From the NCBI GenBank assembly GCA_050486545.1, contig JBJHDM010000004.1, forward strand, positions 52,556-116,555: a stretch of DNA of 64,000 bases. The letters run 5' to 3'. Within the stretch, counting starts at the first letter, position 1. The number at the start of each line of letters is the position of its first letter. The DNA is from DAOMNN01 sp050486545 (GTDB lineage Bacteria > Pseudomonadota > Gammaproteobacteria > Burkholderiales > Rhodocyclaceae). The position numbers and the translations under genes were made by a program. Below are positions 7,295-16,189 of the stretch, one piece after another. Under the pieces are notes generated by a model. The model made no database searches. It worked only from the letters and a program-made list of their open reading frames with translations, and had not been told where the DNA came from.

Positions 7295-9385
7295 TCAGAA
7301 GGTGTATTTCGCTCCGACCTCGAAGGAGCGCTCCGGTCCGGCGTAGATGCCCTGTCGAAGGCCGGCGATGTATCGCTTGTCGGTGAGGTTCTTGACGGCC
7401 GCGGTAAGCCGCAGTTGCTTGCTGACATCGTAGCTGCCGGTCAGGTCGAAAGTGTAGTAGCTCGGCAACCGACCCTTCCAGACGCTGTTGCCGCTGCCCG
7501 TGATCGGCTTGCTGTTGTCGCCGTGTCCGTACTGTGCATCGACATAGCGTCCGGAAAGCGCAGCGTTCAGCGGGCCGGAGGCATAGGCGAGCGTGACGTT
7601 CGCCAGCAGTTCCGGCGAGTAGGGCAGGCGATTTCCCTTGTCGATGCCGCCACCACGGCTTTCCCGGTAATCCGCGGTCGGGATCCAGGTCAGGTTGGTG
7701 TCCAGGCTGATGCCGTTGTCCCACGCATAGCCTAGCGCAGCTTCCATACCGCGATGCAGGGTGCTGCCCGCGTTCGCGTTTGCCAGGCCGCCCGTGATTC
7801 CCGGGGTGATCTGGTTGTCGAAGTCCATCTGGAAAACGGTTAGCTCGTAGCGGAGTTTGCCATGCCGGCCTCGCACGCCCAGCTCGATGTTGACCGAGGT
7901 CTCCGCATCCAGCTTCTGGTCGACGCCATCGACGATCGACTGGCTGTTCAGCGGCGGCGAAAAGGCCTTGTAGACGCTTCCGTAGAGCTGTGCACCCGGA
8001 TTCAATTGATAGGTTGCCCCAATCCCGGGGAGGTATTCGGTATTTGAACTCTTACCGTCGTTCGCGCTGTTGCGGCGGTCGCGCCGCTTCTGCTCGTATT
8101 GTTCGATCCGCAGGCCCGGCGTGACCGAAAGACGCTCCGTCATGTCGAACCGGTTCTGCGCGAACAGCGCATAGCTGATGGCGGAATCGACGCGGTCCTG
8201 GGCGATGGTTCCAGAGCGCGGATTGGCGCGGGTCGCATTGATGGTACGGTCGACCATTTCCTCGTCCATGATGCGAATGCCGACCTCCGCCTCGTTATTG
8301 ATTCCGAAGCCGTTGTGGGCAAAGGTCAGGCGGGAGTCCAGGCCGATGCGCTCGAACTCGCGGTTGTTGCCATTCACGCTATCCGTGTAGACCCAGCGCC
8401 CGGCGGCAGTCGACGCGGCATTGTCGATCCCGAATCGCCAGTAGTCGCGGTGCATCTTGCTCCAGTACAGGACCGTGTTCAGGCTCATGTCCGGGCCGAT
8501 GTCCCACAAGTGGTTGATGTCGAGCGACTTGCGTCCGGTCAGGAACCAGTCGTCCGGAGCAGGGTTGTACTTGGCGCCGGACTTGAACGCATCGAGGAAC
8601 AATCCACGGTAGGAGATGTTGGCGTCGTTCTTGTAATGCGTGAACTTGGCGCCGATCCATTGGTTGTCCCCCAGCAACATGCCGCCCTTGACCATGAGGT
8701 CCTGCATGTCGAAGTCCTTTTTCTGGAACCCGTCGCTCTTGGCGCGGGTATAGAAGAGCCCGGCCTTGGCTTCGCCCGAGGGGGACGTTCCCCCGGCTTC
8801 CAATGTGGCCTCCCGGTAGTTGTGCGAGCCGACCCGTCCGGAAAGTGCCACGCCGTCGATGGGGTCCTTGGTCTTGTAGTTGATCACGCCGCCGATGGTG
8901 TTGGGGCCATAGCGCAGCGCGGCAGCGCCCTTCAGTACCTCGATCTCGTCCATGCGCTGGATGCGCGGGTTGTAGTAACGGCTATTTCCGACGAAGAGTC
9001 CGGGTGCCACCGGCACGCCGTCCTCGAGGATGAGCGACTTGTAGTCCGCTGCGCTCAGCCCACGAATGCCGATGTTGGCCACGACCGCGGATTCCTCTTC
9101 ACCCTTGATGTGCACGCCGGGCACCGACCGCAAGGCGTCTTCGGTGGTCAGCGGCTGGATGCGGTCGAGTTCGGCGGGGCCGATGATGGTCACGGCGCCC
9201 GGCTGCCGGGTGATGGCTTCTTCGCCACCGGAAATGACATCGATGCGTGGCAGAACGACTTCGCTACGGCCGGTAGCCGGTTCATCGGCCATCGCCGGGG
9301 TGAAAACGGCAAGGCAGGCGAGCGTGACGAGGCTGAGGCGGGGCGATGGGCATCGCGCCGTTGTGGTGGGGCGTGAAACGAGCAT
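7295..9385 (-). CDS. FecA-like TonB-dependent siderophore/iron-complex receptor
   Basis: 696 residues. Signal peptide (basic N-terminus, then LVTLACLAVFTPAMA, cleavage near residue 33), possible TonB box VVLPRIDVISG, a plug domain (LTTEDALRSVPGVHIKGEEE, NIGIRGLSAADYKSLILEDG, IEVLKGAAALRYGPNTIGGVINY) and a long beta-barrel ending in GAKYTF with the usual C-terminal Phe. ALRYGPNTIGGVINYKTK is typical of the FecA subgroup for ferric citrate and similar complexes. No FecIR regulators or dedicated ABC importer are adjacent. The promoter upstream carries a Fur-box-like sequence, so repression by iron is likely. The ligand is not determinable from sequence. Confidence 0.92.
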   Translation of the reverse strand: MLVSRPTTTARCPSPRLSLVTLACLAVFTPAMADEPATGRSEVVLPRIDVISGGEEAITRQPGAVTIIGPAELDRIQPLTTEDALRSVPGVHIKGEEESAVVANIGIRGLSAADYKSLILEDGVPVAPGLFVGNSRYYNPRIQRMDEIEVLKGAAALRYGPNTIGGVINYKTKDPIDGVALSGRVGSHNYREATLEAGGTSPSGEAKAGLFYTRAKSDGFQKKDFDMQDLMVKGGMLLGDNQWIGAKFTHYKNDANISYRGLFLDAFKSGAKYNPAPDDWFLTGRKSLDINHLWDIGPDMSLNTVLYWSKMHRDYWRFGIDNAASTAAGRWVYTDSVNGNNREFERIGLDSRLTFAHNGFGINNEAEVGIRIMDEEMVDRTINATRANPRSGTIAQDRVDSAISYALFAQNRFDMTERLSVTPGLRIEQYEQKRRDRRNSANDGKSSNTEYLPGIGATYQLNPGAQLYGSVYKAFSPPLNSQSIVDGVDQKLDAETSVNIELGVRGRHGKLRYELTVFQMDFDNQITPGITGGLANANAGSTLHRGMEAALGYAWDNGISLDTNLTWIPTADYRESRGGGIDKGNRLPYSPELLANVTLAYASGPLNAALSGRYVDAQYGHGDNSKPITGSGNSVWKGRLPSYYTFDLTGSYDVSKQLRLTAAVKNLTDKRYIAGLRQGIYAGPERSFEVGAKYTF

Positions 9386-9489
9386 GGCAGGATCTCCAGC
9401 ATTGCGTTGAATGGCGGCAATGGCTGGCTTCCCGCCGACGACGAGTGCTTACGTCCCGGGAGGTGGCTGGCTACTAACCTTGTTGATCG

Positions 9490-9523
9490 TGAGAATAATA
9501 ATGAGTCGCATTTGTCGTGTCAA
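9490..9523 (-). promoter_or_regulatory. Promoter with overlapping Fur-box-like operator for the FecA-like receptor
   Basis: On the minus strand TTGACA (9518-9523) and TATTAT (9495-9500) are separated by 17 bases, a near-consensus sigma-70 promoter. The -10 sits inside an AT-rich stretch (plus strand GAGAATAATAATGAGTCGC, 9491-9509) made of GATAAT-like hexamers, as in Fur boxes. Binding there would block RNA polymerase. The leader to the receptor ATG is ~100 bases. Confidence 0.6.
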
Positions 9524-9606
9524 AACGTATCGTGCCACGCGTCGCCCCCGTTGTGGCATACCCGAGTGTCGGATTGGGGTCGATCCGGCATAATCCGTTG
9601 TGTTGC

Positions 9607-11022
9607 CTAGCTTTCGGATTTCCAACCGCCGCCGAGCGCCTTGTACAGGTCGACGGTGGCGGCGAGGCGGGCCAGGCGTCGCTGGACCAGCTGATCCTGG
9701 GCGGAGAACAGGCTGCGCTGGGCGTCGAGCAGGGTGTCGAGGCGGTCGCTGCCTTCGCGGTAGCGCAGTTCGGACAGGCGCAGCGCGCGTTCGGTCTCGC
9801 TGCGGATCGCCAGTTGCGCCTGCTCCTCGAGGTGGCTGCGCTCGACGGACGACAAGGCATCCTCGACTTCCTTGAGCGCGCCCAGCACGTTCGTCCGATA
9901 GGTCTCCAGCAGTTGTCGGCGCTGGGACTCGGTGGTGTCGACCTGGCCTTGCAAGCGTCCGCCGTCGAAGATGGTCTGGAGCAACGAGAGGGTGATCGCG
10001 GCGGTTCCCACCGGGCTGCCCAGGCCGACGAATCCGAGGTCGCCCCCCGTTGCGGTCGCCGTCAGCCCGAGCGAGAGGCGCAGCGGGAACAGCGCTGCGC
10101 GTGCGACGGCGATGTTCGCATCGGCGGCGAGCAGCCGCGCCTCGGCGGCGGCCAGATCGGGACGGCGGGCGAGCAGTTCGCCGGGAAGCGGTGCGTCGAT
10201 CGCGGGGATTTCGATCCCGGCTAGGCTGTACCCGTCCACATCGAATTGCTGCGGGAGTGCGCCGACCAGGATGGCCAGTGCGCGCAAGGCCTCGCGCTCC
10301 TGGGCCTGCATCGGTACGAGGGCCGCGCGCTGGGCCAGAACGGTGGCGCGCTGCCGGCTGAGATCGAGTGCCGAGGCCGCGCCGTGCCGGTAGCGCGCTT
10401 CGACGATCGCGAACAGGCGCTCGGCGATGGCCAGATTCTCCTCGGCGATCTGCAGCCGGGCGCGCTGTGCGACGACGCGCGCGTAGGCGTTGACGACGCC
10501 TGCGAGCAGTGACAGGCGGGTGGCCTCGTAGTCGTGGCGCGATGCGGCCAGTTGGGCCCGGGCGCCGTGCAGGCGCTGGAGGTTGCTGCCCCAGATGTCG
10601 ATCTCGTAGCGGATGCCGAGTGCTGCGCTGGATGAACGGGTCGTGCCCGAAGCGTTGCCTCCGTCGGTGGCGCGTGCTCCGGTGGTGAGATCGAGATCGA
10701 TCGTCGGGAACAGGGCCGCGCCGGCGCTGCGGGCGGCGATCTCGGCCTGGACGACACGCTCGGTCGCGATCGCGAGGTCTGGGCTTCCTGCCAGCGCGGC
10801 GGCGATCAACCCTTGCAGTTCCGGCGACTGGAAGCCGTTCCACCAGTCGGCTTCGATTCGTGCGGCCTCGTCCGTGCGCGCGGTGGCTTCGTCCCAGTTT
10901 GCCGGGAGTGCGACGACCGGATCGGGACGGACCAGCGGGGTCGCACAACCTGCCAGCACGAGCGTTGCGAAGAGCAGGGCGGGAAGCGAAGGGACTCGAA
11001 GAAGCATCGTGATCGCGTTCAT
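9607..11022 (-). CDS. NodT-family outer-membrane efflux lipoprotein (TolC-like)
   Basis: 471 residues from the ATG that overlaps the macB stop (ATGA). A lipoprotein signal ends LVLAGC at residues 21-26, so the mature protein is lipidated at Cys26. Two internally repeated outer-membrane-efflux domains follow (first half with LIAAALAGSPDLAIATERV, second with LLARRPDLAAAEARLLAADANI). The LARRPD/AEA pattern is characteristic of NodT-type partners. It forms the outer duct of the tripartite pump with MacA and MacB encoded just upstream. A longer in-frame start would run inside macB and lacks a signal peptide. Confidence 0.92.
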   Translation of the reverse strand: MNAITMLLRVPSLPALLFATLVLAGCATPLVRPDPVVALPANWDEATARTDEAARIEADWWNGFQSPELQGLIAAALAGSPDLAIATERVVQAEIAARSAGAALFPTIDLDLTTGARATDGGNASGTTRSSSAALGIRYEIDIWGSNLQRLHGARAQLAASRHDYEATRLSLLAGVVNAYARVVAQRARLQIAEENLAIAERLFAIVEARYRHGAASALDLSRQRATVLAQRAALVPMQAQEREALRALAILVGALPQQFDVDGYSLAGIEIPAIDAPLPGELLARRPDLAAAEARLLAADANIAVARAALFPLRLSLGLTATATGGDLGFVGLGSPVGTAAITLSLLQTIFDGGRLQGQVDTTESQRRQLLETYRTNVLGALKEVEDALSSVERSHLEEQAQLAIRSETERALRLSELRYREGSDRLDTLLDAQRSLFSAQDQLVQRRLARLAATVDLYKALGGGWKSES

Positions 11023-12992
11023 TCCGAAGCGAGAGCGGTGACCGGGTCGAGGCGTGCGGCCTTGCGTGCCGGCAGGAAACCGAAGACCAGCCCGATCGTG
11101 AAGGCGCAACCGAACGCGAGGAGGACCGGGAACGGCGAATAGAGTACCGGGGTGCCGAAGCTGGCGATGACCGCGGTGGCGGCCAGGCCGAAGCCGACCC
11201 CGATGAGGCCCCCCAGGGCACTGACCACGAGGGCTTCGATGAGGAACTGCTGCAGGATGTTGCGGGTGCGCGCACCGGTTGCCATGCGGATGCCGATCTC
11301 GCGGGTCCGCTCGGTCACCGATACCAGCATGATGTTCATGACGCCTATGCCGCCGACGACGAGCGAAATCACGCCCACGATGCCGAGCAGTACCGTCATC
11401 GTGCGTTGCGTCTCCGATGCGGTCTCGATCACCGAAGCCATGTTGCGGATGCGGAAATCCTCCACGCCATGGCGTGCGCGGAGCAGGTCCTCGATACGCG
11501 CCTGGGTCTCGTCGATCCGGGCAGGATCGACGACCGCGATCGTCGCATGACGCAAATGCTGCTGACCGGTGATGCGCAGGCTGCCGGTGGTGAAGGGTAC
11601 GAGGATCACGTCGTCCTGGTCCTGGCCCCAGGGGGTCGCGCCGAGCGGGCGCATGACGCCGAGCACCTGGAACAGCAGGTTGTTGACGAGGATGTACTCA
11701 CCGACCGGGTCGCCGTCCCCGAACAGCGCGGTGGCGACCGTCTCGCCGAGCACCGTGACGGGTGCGTAGTCGAACTCGTCGGCAGCGCTGAAGAAGGTGC
11801 CGTGTGCGACGTGCCAGTCGCGTGCGATCGGGAAATCCGCCGCGGTGACGGTGGCCGCGGTTCGATGATCGGCGTTGCCGAAGCGGACCGTCACCGTCGT
11901 GCTTTGTTCGGGCACGGCGGCGAGTACGTTGGGCAGTTCGCGGATGGCTTCGACGTCCTCCGGGATCAGGGTCGAAGGGGTGTCGCGTCCCCGTTGGTTG
12001 GGCATGCCCGGGCGGACCGTCAGCAGATTCACGCCCAGTGCGCTGATCCGGTCGACGACCTCCTGTTTCGCGCCGTCCCCGATCGCCAGCATCGCGATGA
12101 CCGCCGCCACGCCGATGACGATGCCCAGCAGGGTCAGGACCGAACGGAAGAGGTTGGCGCGCAGGGCGCGCACGGCGGTACGGGTGGCTTCGATCATGTC
12201 CGACAAGGATGAGCTTCGTCCTGCCGGACGTTCCGGGTCGGGTCGAATCCGGGAGGATGCGCATGACCCCGGATCGGCGGTGATATGGCCGTCACGGATC
12301 TCGATGATGCGGTCGGCACGCTCGGCGACTTCGCGTTCGTGCGTGATCAGGATGATGGTGTGTCCTTTCGCGGACAGGTCGGCAAGGAGTTCCATCACCT
12401 CCTTGCCATTGCGGCTGTCGAGTGCGCCGGTCGGTTCATCGGCGAGAATGACCCGCCCGCCGTTCATCAGCGCGCGCGCGATCGAGACACGTTGCTGCTG
12501 GCCGCCGGAGAGCTGCGAGGGCCGGTGGTCGAGCCGGTCCGCCAAACCGAGGGCGCCAAGCAACGCGACCGCGCGAGTGTGCCGCGCTCCCGGCGGCATG
12601 CCGGAATAGATGGCGGGGACCTCGACATTCTCGCGTGCGGTCGCGCTGCCGATCAGGTTGTAGCTCTGGAAGACGAAACCGAAGGTCTCGCGGCGCAGCA
12701 GGGCCAGCGCGTCCCGGTCGAGCTTCGACACGTCCTGGCCCTGGAAACGATAGGTGCCGCCGCTGGGGCGGTCGAGGCAGCCGAGGAGATTCATCAGCGT
12801 CGACTTGCCCGAGCCCGACGTCCCCATGATGGCGACGAACTCGCCGGACTCGATCCGCAGGTCGATGCCGTGCAACACCTCGATCTCGAGGTCGCCGGTC
12901 CGGAAGGACTTGGTGATGCCCTCGAGTTCGATCAACGGCGCACCGCGGTCGAGCCGACCCGCGATGGCTTCGACGGTGGGTTCGCGTTTCAC
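11019..12992 (-). CDS. macB: MacB-type ABC transporter, fused ATPase and permease
   Basis: 657 residues. N-terminal ATPase: Walker A GTSGSGKST near residue 56, signature LSGGQQQRVSIARAL, Walker B VILADEPTGALD, switch His in ILITHE. A linker (~225-265) leads to a first membrane helix (SVLTLLGIVIGVAAVIAML), a large periplasmic domain and three C-terminal helices (GIVGVISLVVGGIGVMNIML and following), the MacB fold. It starts with GTG overlapping the macA stop (GTGA) and its own stop overlaps the nodT-type gene, so all three are translationally coupled. Family members export macrolides, siderophores such as pyoverdine, haem precursors or peptides; the lack of resistance genes and nearness of iron genes make a metallophore or metabolite plausible, but this is inference. 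Confidence 0.93.
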   Translation of the reverse strand: MKREPTVEAIAGRLDRGAPLIELEGITKSFRTGDLEIEVLHGIDLRIESGEFVAIMGTSGSGKSTLMNLLGCLDRPSGGTYRFQGQDVSKLDRDALALLRRETFGFVFQSYNLIGSATARENVEVPAIYSGMPPGARHTRAVALLGALGLADRLDHRPSQLSGGQQQRVSIARALMNGGRVILADEPTGALDSRNGKEVMELLADLSAKGHTIILITHEREVAERADRIIEIRDGHITADPGSCASSRIRPDPERPAGRSSSLSDMIEATRTAVRALRANLFRSVLTLLGIVIGVAAVIAMLAIGDGAKQEVVDRISALGVNLLTVRPGMPNQRGRDTPSTLIPEDVEAIRELPNVLAAVPEQSTTVTVRFGNADHRTAATVTAADFPIARDWHVAHGTFFSAADEFDYAPVTVLGETVATALFGDGDPVGEYILVNNLLFQVLGVMRPLGATPWGQDQDDVILVPFTTGSLRITGQQHLRHATIAVVDPARIDETQARIEDLLRARHGVEDFRIRNMASVIETASETQRTMTVLLGIVGVISLVVGGIGVMNIMLVSVTERTREIGIRMATGARTRNILQQFLIEALVVSALGGLIGVGFGLAATAVIASFGTPVLYSPFPVLLAFGCAFTIGLVFGFLPARKAARLDPVTALASE

Positions 12993-14215
12993 GGCGGCGC
13001 CATCCGCCGCGGCCCGGTTGTGGCATCCGAACGGCCGGAGACGACCCGTTCGCCCTCGGTCAATCCGGCGAGCACCTGGACCTGCACACGGTTCGATACG
13101 CCCAGTTCGACCTTGCGTGAGGTGATGCCGCCGTCCGGACCGGCGACCAGCACGGTGCCCTGACGGGGCGCCTCACGTCCCTGCGACGACAGAGCGTTGC
13201 GCCGCATTGGGCCGTCGTCGCTCATGCCCAGCGCCGACATCGGGATGAGCAACGCTTCCTTTGCCGATTCGGTGACGAAGAAGACCTGTGCCGTCATCTG
13301 GGTCATCAGGCTTCGATCCGGGTTCGGGACATCGAACAGGGCGTTGTAGAGCACGACGTTGTTCTGGATGACCGGAGTCGGCTCGATCTTCCGCAAGGTC
13401 CCTTCCCAGCGTTGCCCACGGCTGCCGAGTGTACTGAACCAGACGGGCATGCCGATCGACAGCTTGCCGACATCGGCCTCCGAAACCTGAGTCTCGACCG
13501 TCATCGTAGACAGGTCGGCGATCCTCAGGATCGTGGGGGCCTGCTGACTCGCATTCAACGTCTGCCCCTGGCGCGCCGAGATCGATACCACAGTGCCGCT
13601 CATCGGCGCATCGATGCGCGAGTAGGCAAGATTGGCTTCGTCCGCGCGCAGGTTCGAGTCGGTCTGGTCGATCTGTGCCTTCAGCGCCTCCACCTGGGCC
13701 TGGGCCGAATGCAAGGCTGCCTGGGCCCCTTGCAGCGCCTCCTCGGTGGTCGCGTCTTCGGCCATCAGGTTCTGCTGCCGTCGGAACTGCGCCTGGGCCA
13801 GCATCAAGCTGGCCTCCCGATCGAGCAGCTGGGCGCGCTGGTTGCGCAACTGGGCACGGGTCGCATCGACCCGGGTCTGCAGTACGGTCGGGTCGATCTC
13901 CGCCAACAATGCTCCCGATTGGACCTCCGAGCCGATCTCCACATGGATGCGGGTGAGTACCCCGGAAACCTGGGCACCCACGTCCACGTAATCTCGTGGT
14001 TGCAGGGTTCCCGTCGCGGTAACGACGTTTTCGATGTCGCTGCGCTGAACGGTTGCGAACTGGTATCCGGCCGCTGGATCGGGAGCGCGAAACCATTGGT
14101 CCCAGCCGTACCAGGCGGCAGCGCCTGAGAGGGTCAGCACGAGAGCCGCCAGGATGCCGGCGCTGTTTCCGCGACGGGCAGTCCGAACGTCACCATTTGT
14201 CATGTTCGCCGCCAT
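12989..14215 (-). CDS. macA: MacA-type periplasmic adaptor (membrane-fusion protein)
   Basis: 408 residues. One N-terminal membrane anchor (ILAALVLTLSGAAAWYGW), then the split biotinyl-lipoyl domain (VTATGTLQPRDYVDVGAQVSG and later RIDAPMSGTVVSISARQGQ), a long coiled-coil hairpin (residues ~100-200, many heptads such as ARAQLRNQRAQLLDREASL), beta-barrel and membrane-proximal domains. It links MacB to the outer-membrane duct. First gene of the operon; two Met codons, at 14215 and 14203, could serve as start. About 280 bases separate it from the divergent peroxidase gene; no clear operator for macA was found there. Confidence 0.93.
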   Translation of the reverse strand: MAANMTNGDVRTARRGNSAGILAALVLTLSGAAAWYGWDQWFRAPDPAAGYQFATVQRSDIENVVTATGTLQPRDYVDVGAQVSGVLTRIHVEIGSEVQSGALLAEIDPTVLQTRVDATRAQLRNQRAQLLDREASLMLAQAQFRRQQNLMAEDATTEEALQGAQAALHSAQAQVEALKAQIDQTDSNLRADEANLAYSRIDAPMSGTVVSISARQGQTLNASQQAPTILRIADLSTMTVETQVSEADVGKLSIGMPVWFSTLGSRGQRWEGTLRKIEPTPVIQNNVVLYNALFDVPNPDRSLMTQMTAQVFFVTESAKEALLIPMSALGMSDDGPMRRNALSSQGREAPRQGTVLVAGPDGGITSRKVELGVSNRVQVQVLAGLTEGERVVSGRSDATTGPRRMAPP

Positions 14216-14399
14216 GGTGTTCCGATGATCCTATGCATTCGTGTCGCCCGATTGAGACGTCCGGTAAGGATAACGGTTCATTGTCGGCTGTTTGTATCGG
14301 TTTGCAGCGAGCGGTTGGCGTCTCTCCGTGGCCGTCGGAGCGGGTTGGCAGAGGTTCTCATCGACTGCGGAACAAGAATTGCGACTTTTGGGCGCTCTT

Positions 14400-14443
14400 A
14401 TGACTTAGATCAAAAGATCTAGTTAGTTTTGGGGGTGTAATAC
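14400..14443 (+). promoter_or_regulatory. FNR/ANR-like site and -10 element of the peroxidase promoter
   Basis: ATGAC-TTAG-ATCAA (14400-14413) matches 8 of 10 fixed positions of the FNR box TTGAT-N4-ATCAA. A TAATAC -10 lies at 14438-14443, placing the FNR centre about 43 bases before the expected start, close to the spacing used by FNR-type activators. The right half overlaps a perfect palindrome TAGATC-AAAA-GATCTA (14406-14421) that could be a second operator. Confidence 0.55.
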
Positions 14444-14495
14444 CTCCAAAGTTTGGAACCCGTCTAAACCGACTTTATCACTCGAGGAGTACACC

Positions 14496-15500
14496 ATGAA
14501 ATTCACGGCAACCAGCCTCGTCGTAGCCGTCGCCGCGTCGCTCGCGACGTCTGCGGCGTGGGCGTCAAGCGTGCGCAATGAACCGATCACCCCGATCGAG
14601 CCCTATGTTTCGGAGAATCCCGCGAAGGTCCAACTGGGCAAGAAGCTGTTCTTCGAACCGCGCCTGTCGATGTCGGGCATCATCTCGTGCAATACCTGTC
14701 ACAACCTGTCGCGTGGGGGTACGGACAACCTGAAGACCTCTATCGGGCACAAGTGGTCCGCGGGGCCGGTCAATGCGCCCACCGTGCTGAACTCCAGTCT
14801 CGCGATCGCCCAGTTCTGGGACGGCCGCGCCGCCGACCTTCAGGAGCAGGCCGCCGGCCCGATCCAGGCCGACATCGAAATGGCCATGCCACACACGCTG
14901 GCGCTCGACGTGTTGAATTCGATCCCGGCCTATGTCGCCGAGTTCGAGGCCGTGTTCGGTCCGGGAGAGATCGACATCGAGAAGGTGACGGCGGCGATCG
15001 CCGAGTTCGAGGAGACCCTGGTGACGCCGAACTCGCGCTTCGATCAGTGGCTCAAGGGCGACGACAAGGCGCTGACCGCCCAGGAACTGGCCGGCTACAA
15101 GCTGTTCAAGGATAGCGGCTGCGTTGCGTGCCACAACGGTGCGGCGGCCGGCGGTACCTCGTACCAGCGGATGGGGGTGGTGCGTCCCTACGTCAGCACC
15201 TCGCCGGTGGAAGGCCGTTACGCCGTGACCGGCAACGATGCCGACCGCTTCAACTTCAAGGTCCCGACGCTGCGTAACGTCGAGTACACCTATCCGTACT
15301 TCCACGACGGTCAGGCCAAGACGCTCGAGGAGGCGACCGACATCATGGGTCAGCTGCAGCTCGGCCGCTACTACACGGAACAGGAAATCGCCGACATCGT
15401 CGCCTTCCTGAAGACGCTGACCGGTGACATGCCGCAGCTGACGCTGCCGATGCTGCCGCCGTCCGCCAACGATACGCCGCGGCCGGATCCGTTCAACTGA
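14496..15500 (+). CDS. ccpA: Di-haem cytochrome c peroxidase
   Basis: 334 residues with a cleavable signal peptide (VVAVAASLATSAAWA). Two CXXCH haem-binding motifs are present: CNTCH near residue 66 and CVACH near residue 210, the low- and high-potential haems of the bacterial CCP/MauG family. The region NAPTVLNSS...FWDGRA and the C-terminal FKVPTLRNVEYTYPYFHDG are strongly conserved in the family. It reduces hydrogen peroxide to water in the periplasm with electrons from cytochrome c. The upstream FNR-like site suggests induction when oxygen is low. A strong ribosome site (CGAGGAG) precedes the ATG, and a terminator follows. A Fur-family regulator gene lies just downstream. Confidence 0.93.
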   Translation: MKFTATSLVVAVAASLATSAAWASSVRNEPITPIEPYVSENPAKVQLGKKLFFEPRLSMSGIISCNTCHNLSRGGTDNLKTSIGHKWSAGPVNAPTVLNSSLAIAQFWDGRAADLQEQAAGPIQADIEMAMPHTLALDVLNSIPAYVAEFEAVFGPGEIDIEKVTAAIAEFEETLVTPNSRFDQWLKGDDKALTAQELAGYKLFKDSGCVACHNGAAAGGTSYQRMGVVRPYVSTSPVEGRYAVTGNDADRFNFKVPTLRNVEYTYPYFHDGQAKTLEEATDIMGQLQLGRYYTEQEIADIVAFLKTLTGDMPQLTLPMLPPSANDTPRPDPFN

Positions 15501-15518
15501 TCCAGGACCGACGAGTGC

Positions 15519-15553
15519 CGAATGCCCGACACCCTGGCGGTGTCGGGCATTCG
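15519..15553 (+). terminator. Terminator hairpin after the peroxidase gene
   Basis: CGAATGCCCGACACC (15519-15533) pairs perfectly with GGTGTCGGGCATTCG (15539-15553) around a CTGGC loop. The T tract after it is poor (TCCTTGC), so termination may be partial or bidirectional. Confidence 0.6.
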
Positions 15554-15749
15554 TCCTTGCTGCCGGACGAGATCGATCGGCAGGCCCCCAGAAGATGCAG
15601 AGTTGGGTAAACTTTTCTGACGAAAACTAGATCCAGGTCAACACTCTGGAGTGAAGACTCTGGTTAAATCGAAACGATTGGATGAACAGCGTCTTGAGAC
15701 CGGGTCGCAGAATCCGGCAAAACCTCTCAACGTATCGGGGGACAGGATC

Positions 15750-16169
15750 ATGGAGATGAAAGCATTCAGGGACGTCGCGGACGGATTGCGCAAGGCCGGT
15801 GTACCGGTCACCTTGCAGCGTCTCGAGATTGCCCGGGTATTGTTGTCCCGGCCGGTGCACATGTCGGCCGACCAGATTCTCGCAAAGGTGCGCGAGTCGA
15901 CGCCGGAGACCTCGCGTGCGACGGTGTACAACACCTTGAAGCTGTTTCGCGAGAAGAAACTGGTGCGCGAGTTGATCGTCGACCCGGAGCGCGTGTTCTA
16001 CGACTCCAACACCAGCCCGCATCACCACATGTACAACGTCAGCACCGGCGAGTTGAGCGACGTGTGGAACGACGAACTGCAGGTCGTGGGTTCGCCGAAC
16101 TTGCCTGAAGGCGTCGAGCTCGAGGAGATCGACGTCGTCGTGCGCGTGCGCAGCAAGCAAGCCGCCTGA
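15750..16169 (+). CDS. Fur-family transcriptional regulator (PerR/Irr-like)
   Basis: 139 residues from the ATG at 15750, which follows a GGGGGACAGG ribosome site; an earlier in-frame ATG at 15651 would add a non-homologous extension. N-terminal winged helix (VTLQRLEIARVLLSRPVHMSADQILAKV, TSRATVYNTLKLFREKKLV) and C-terminal metal-binding part with SPHHHMYNVSTGEL and an acidic stretch. The CXXC zinc motifs found in many Fur and PerR proteins are absent and no Cys is present at all, a feature shared with Irr-type and some PerR-like members. The position directly after a peroxidase gene suggests peroxide, iron or haem sensing. The exact signal is not readable from sequence. Confidence 0.88.
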   Translation: MEMKAFRDVADGLRKAGVPVTLQRLEIARVLLSRPVHMSADQILAKVRESTPETSRATVYNTLKLFREKKLVRELIVDPERVFYDSNTSPHHHMYNVSTGELSDVWNDELQVVGSPNLPEGVELEEIDVVVRVRSKQAA

Positions 16170-16189
16170 GCCGCACGCTCGACCCGTGG

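Noticed and set aside
5673..7724. 683-codon minus-strand frame
   Set aside because: Crosses the permease and part of the receptor in a shifted frame, with no domain.
8099..9376. 425-codon plus-strand frame opposite the FecA-like gene
   Set aside because: Shadow of the receptor; no ribosome site or family.
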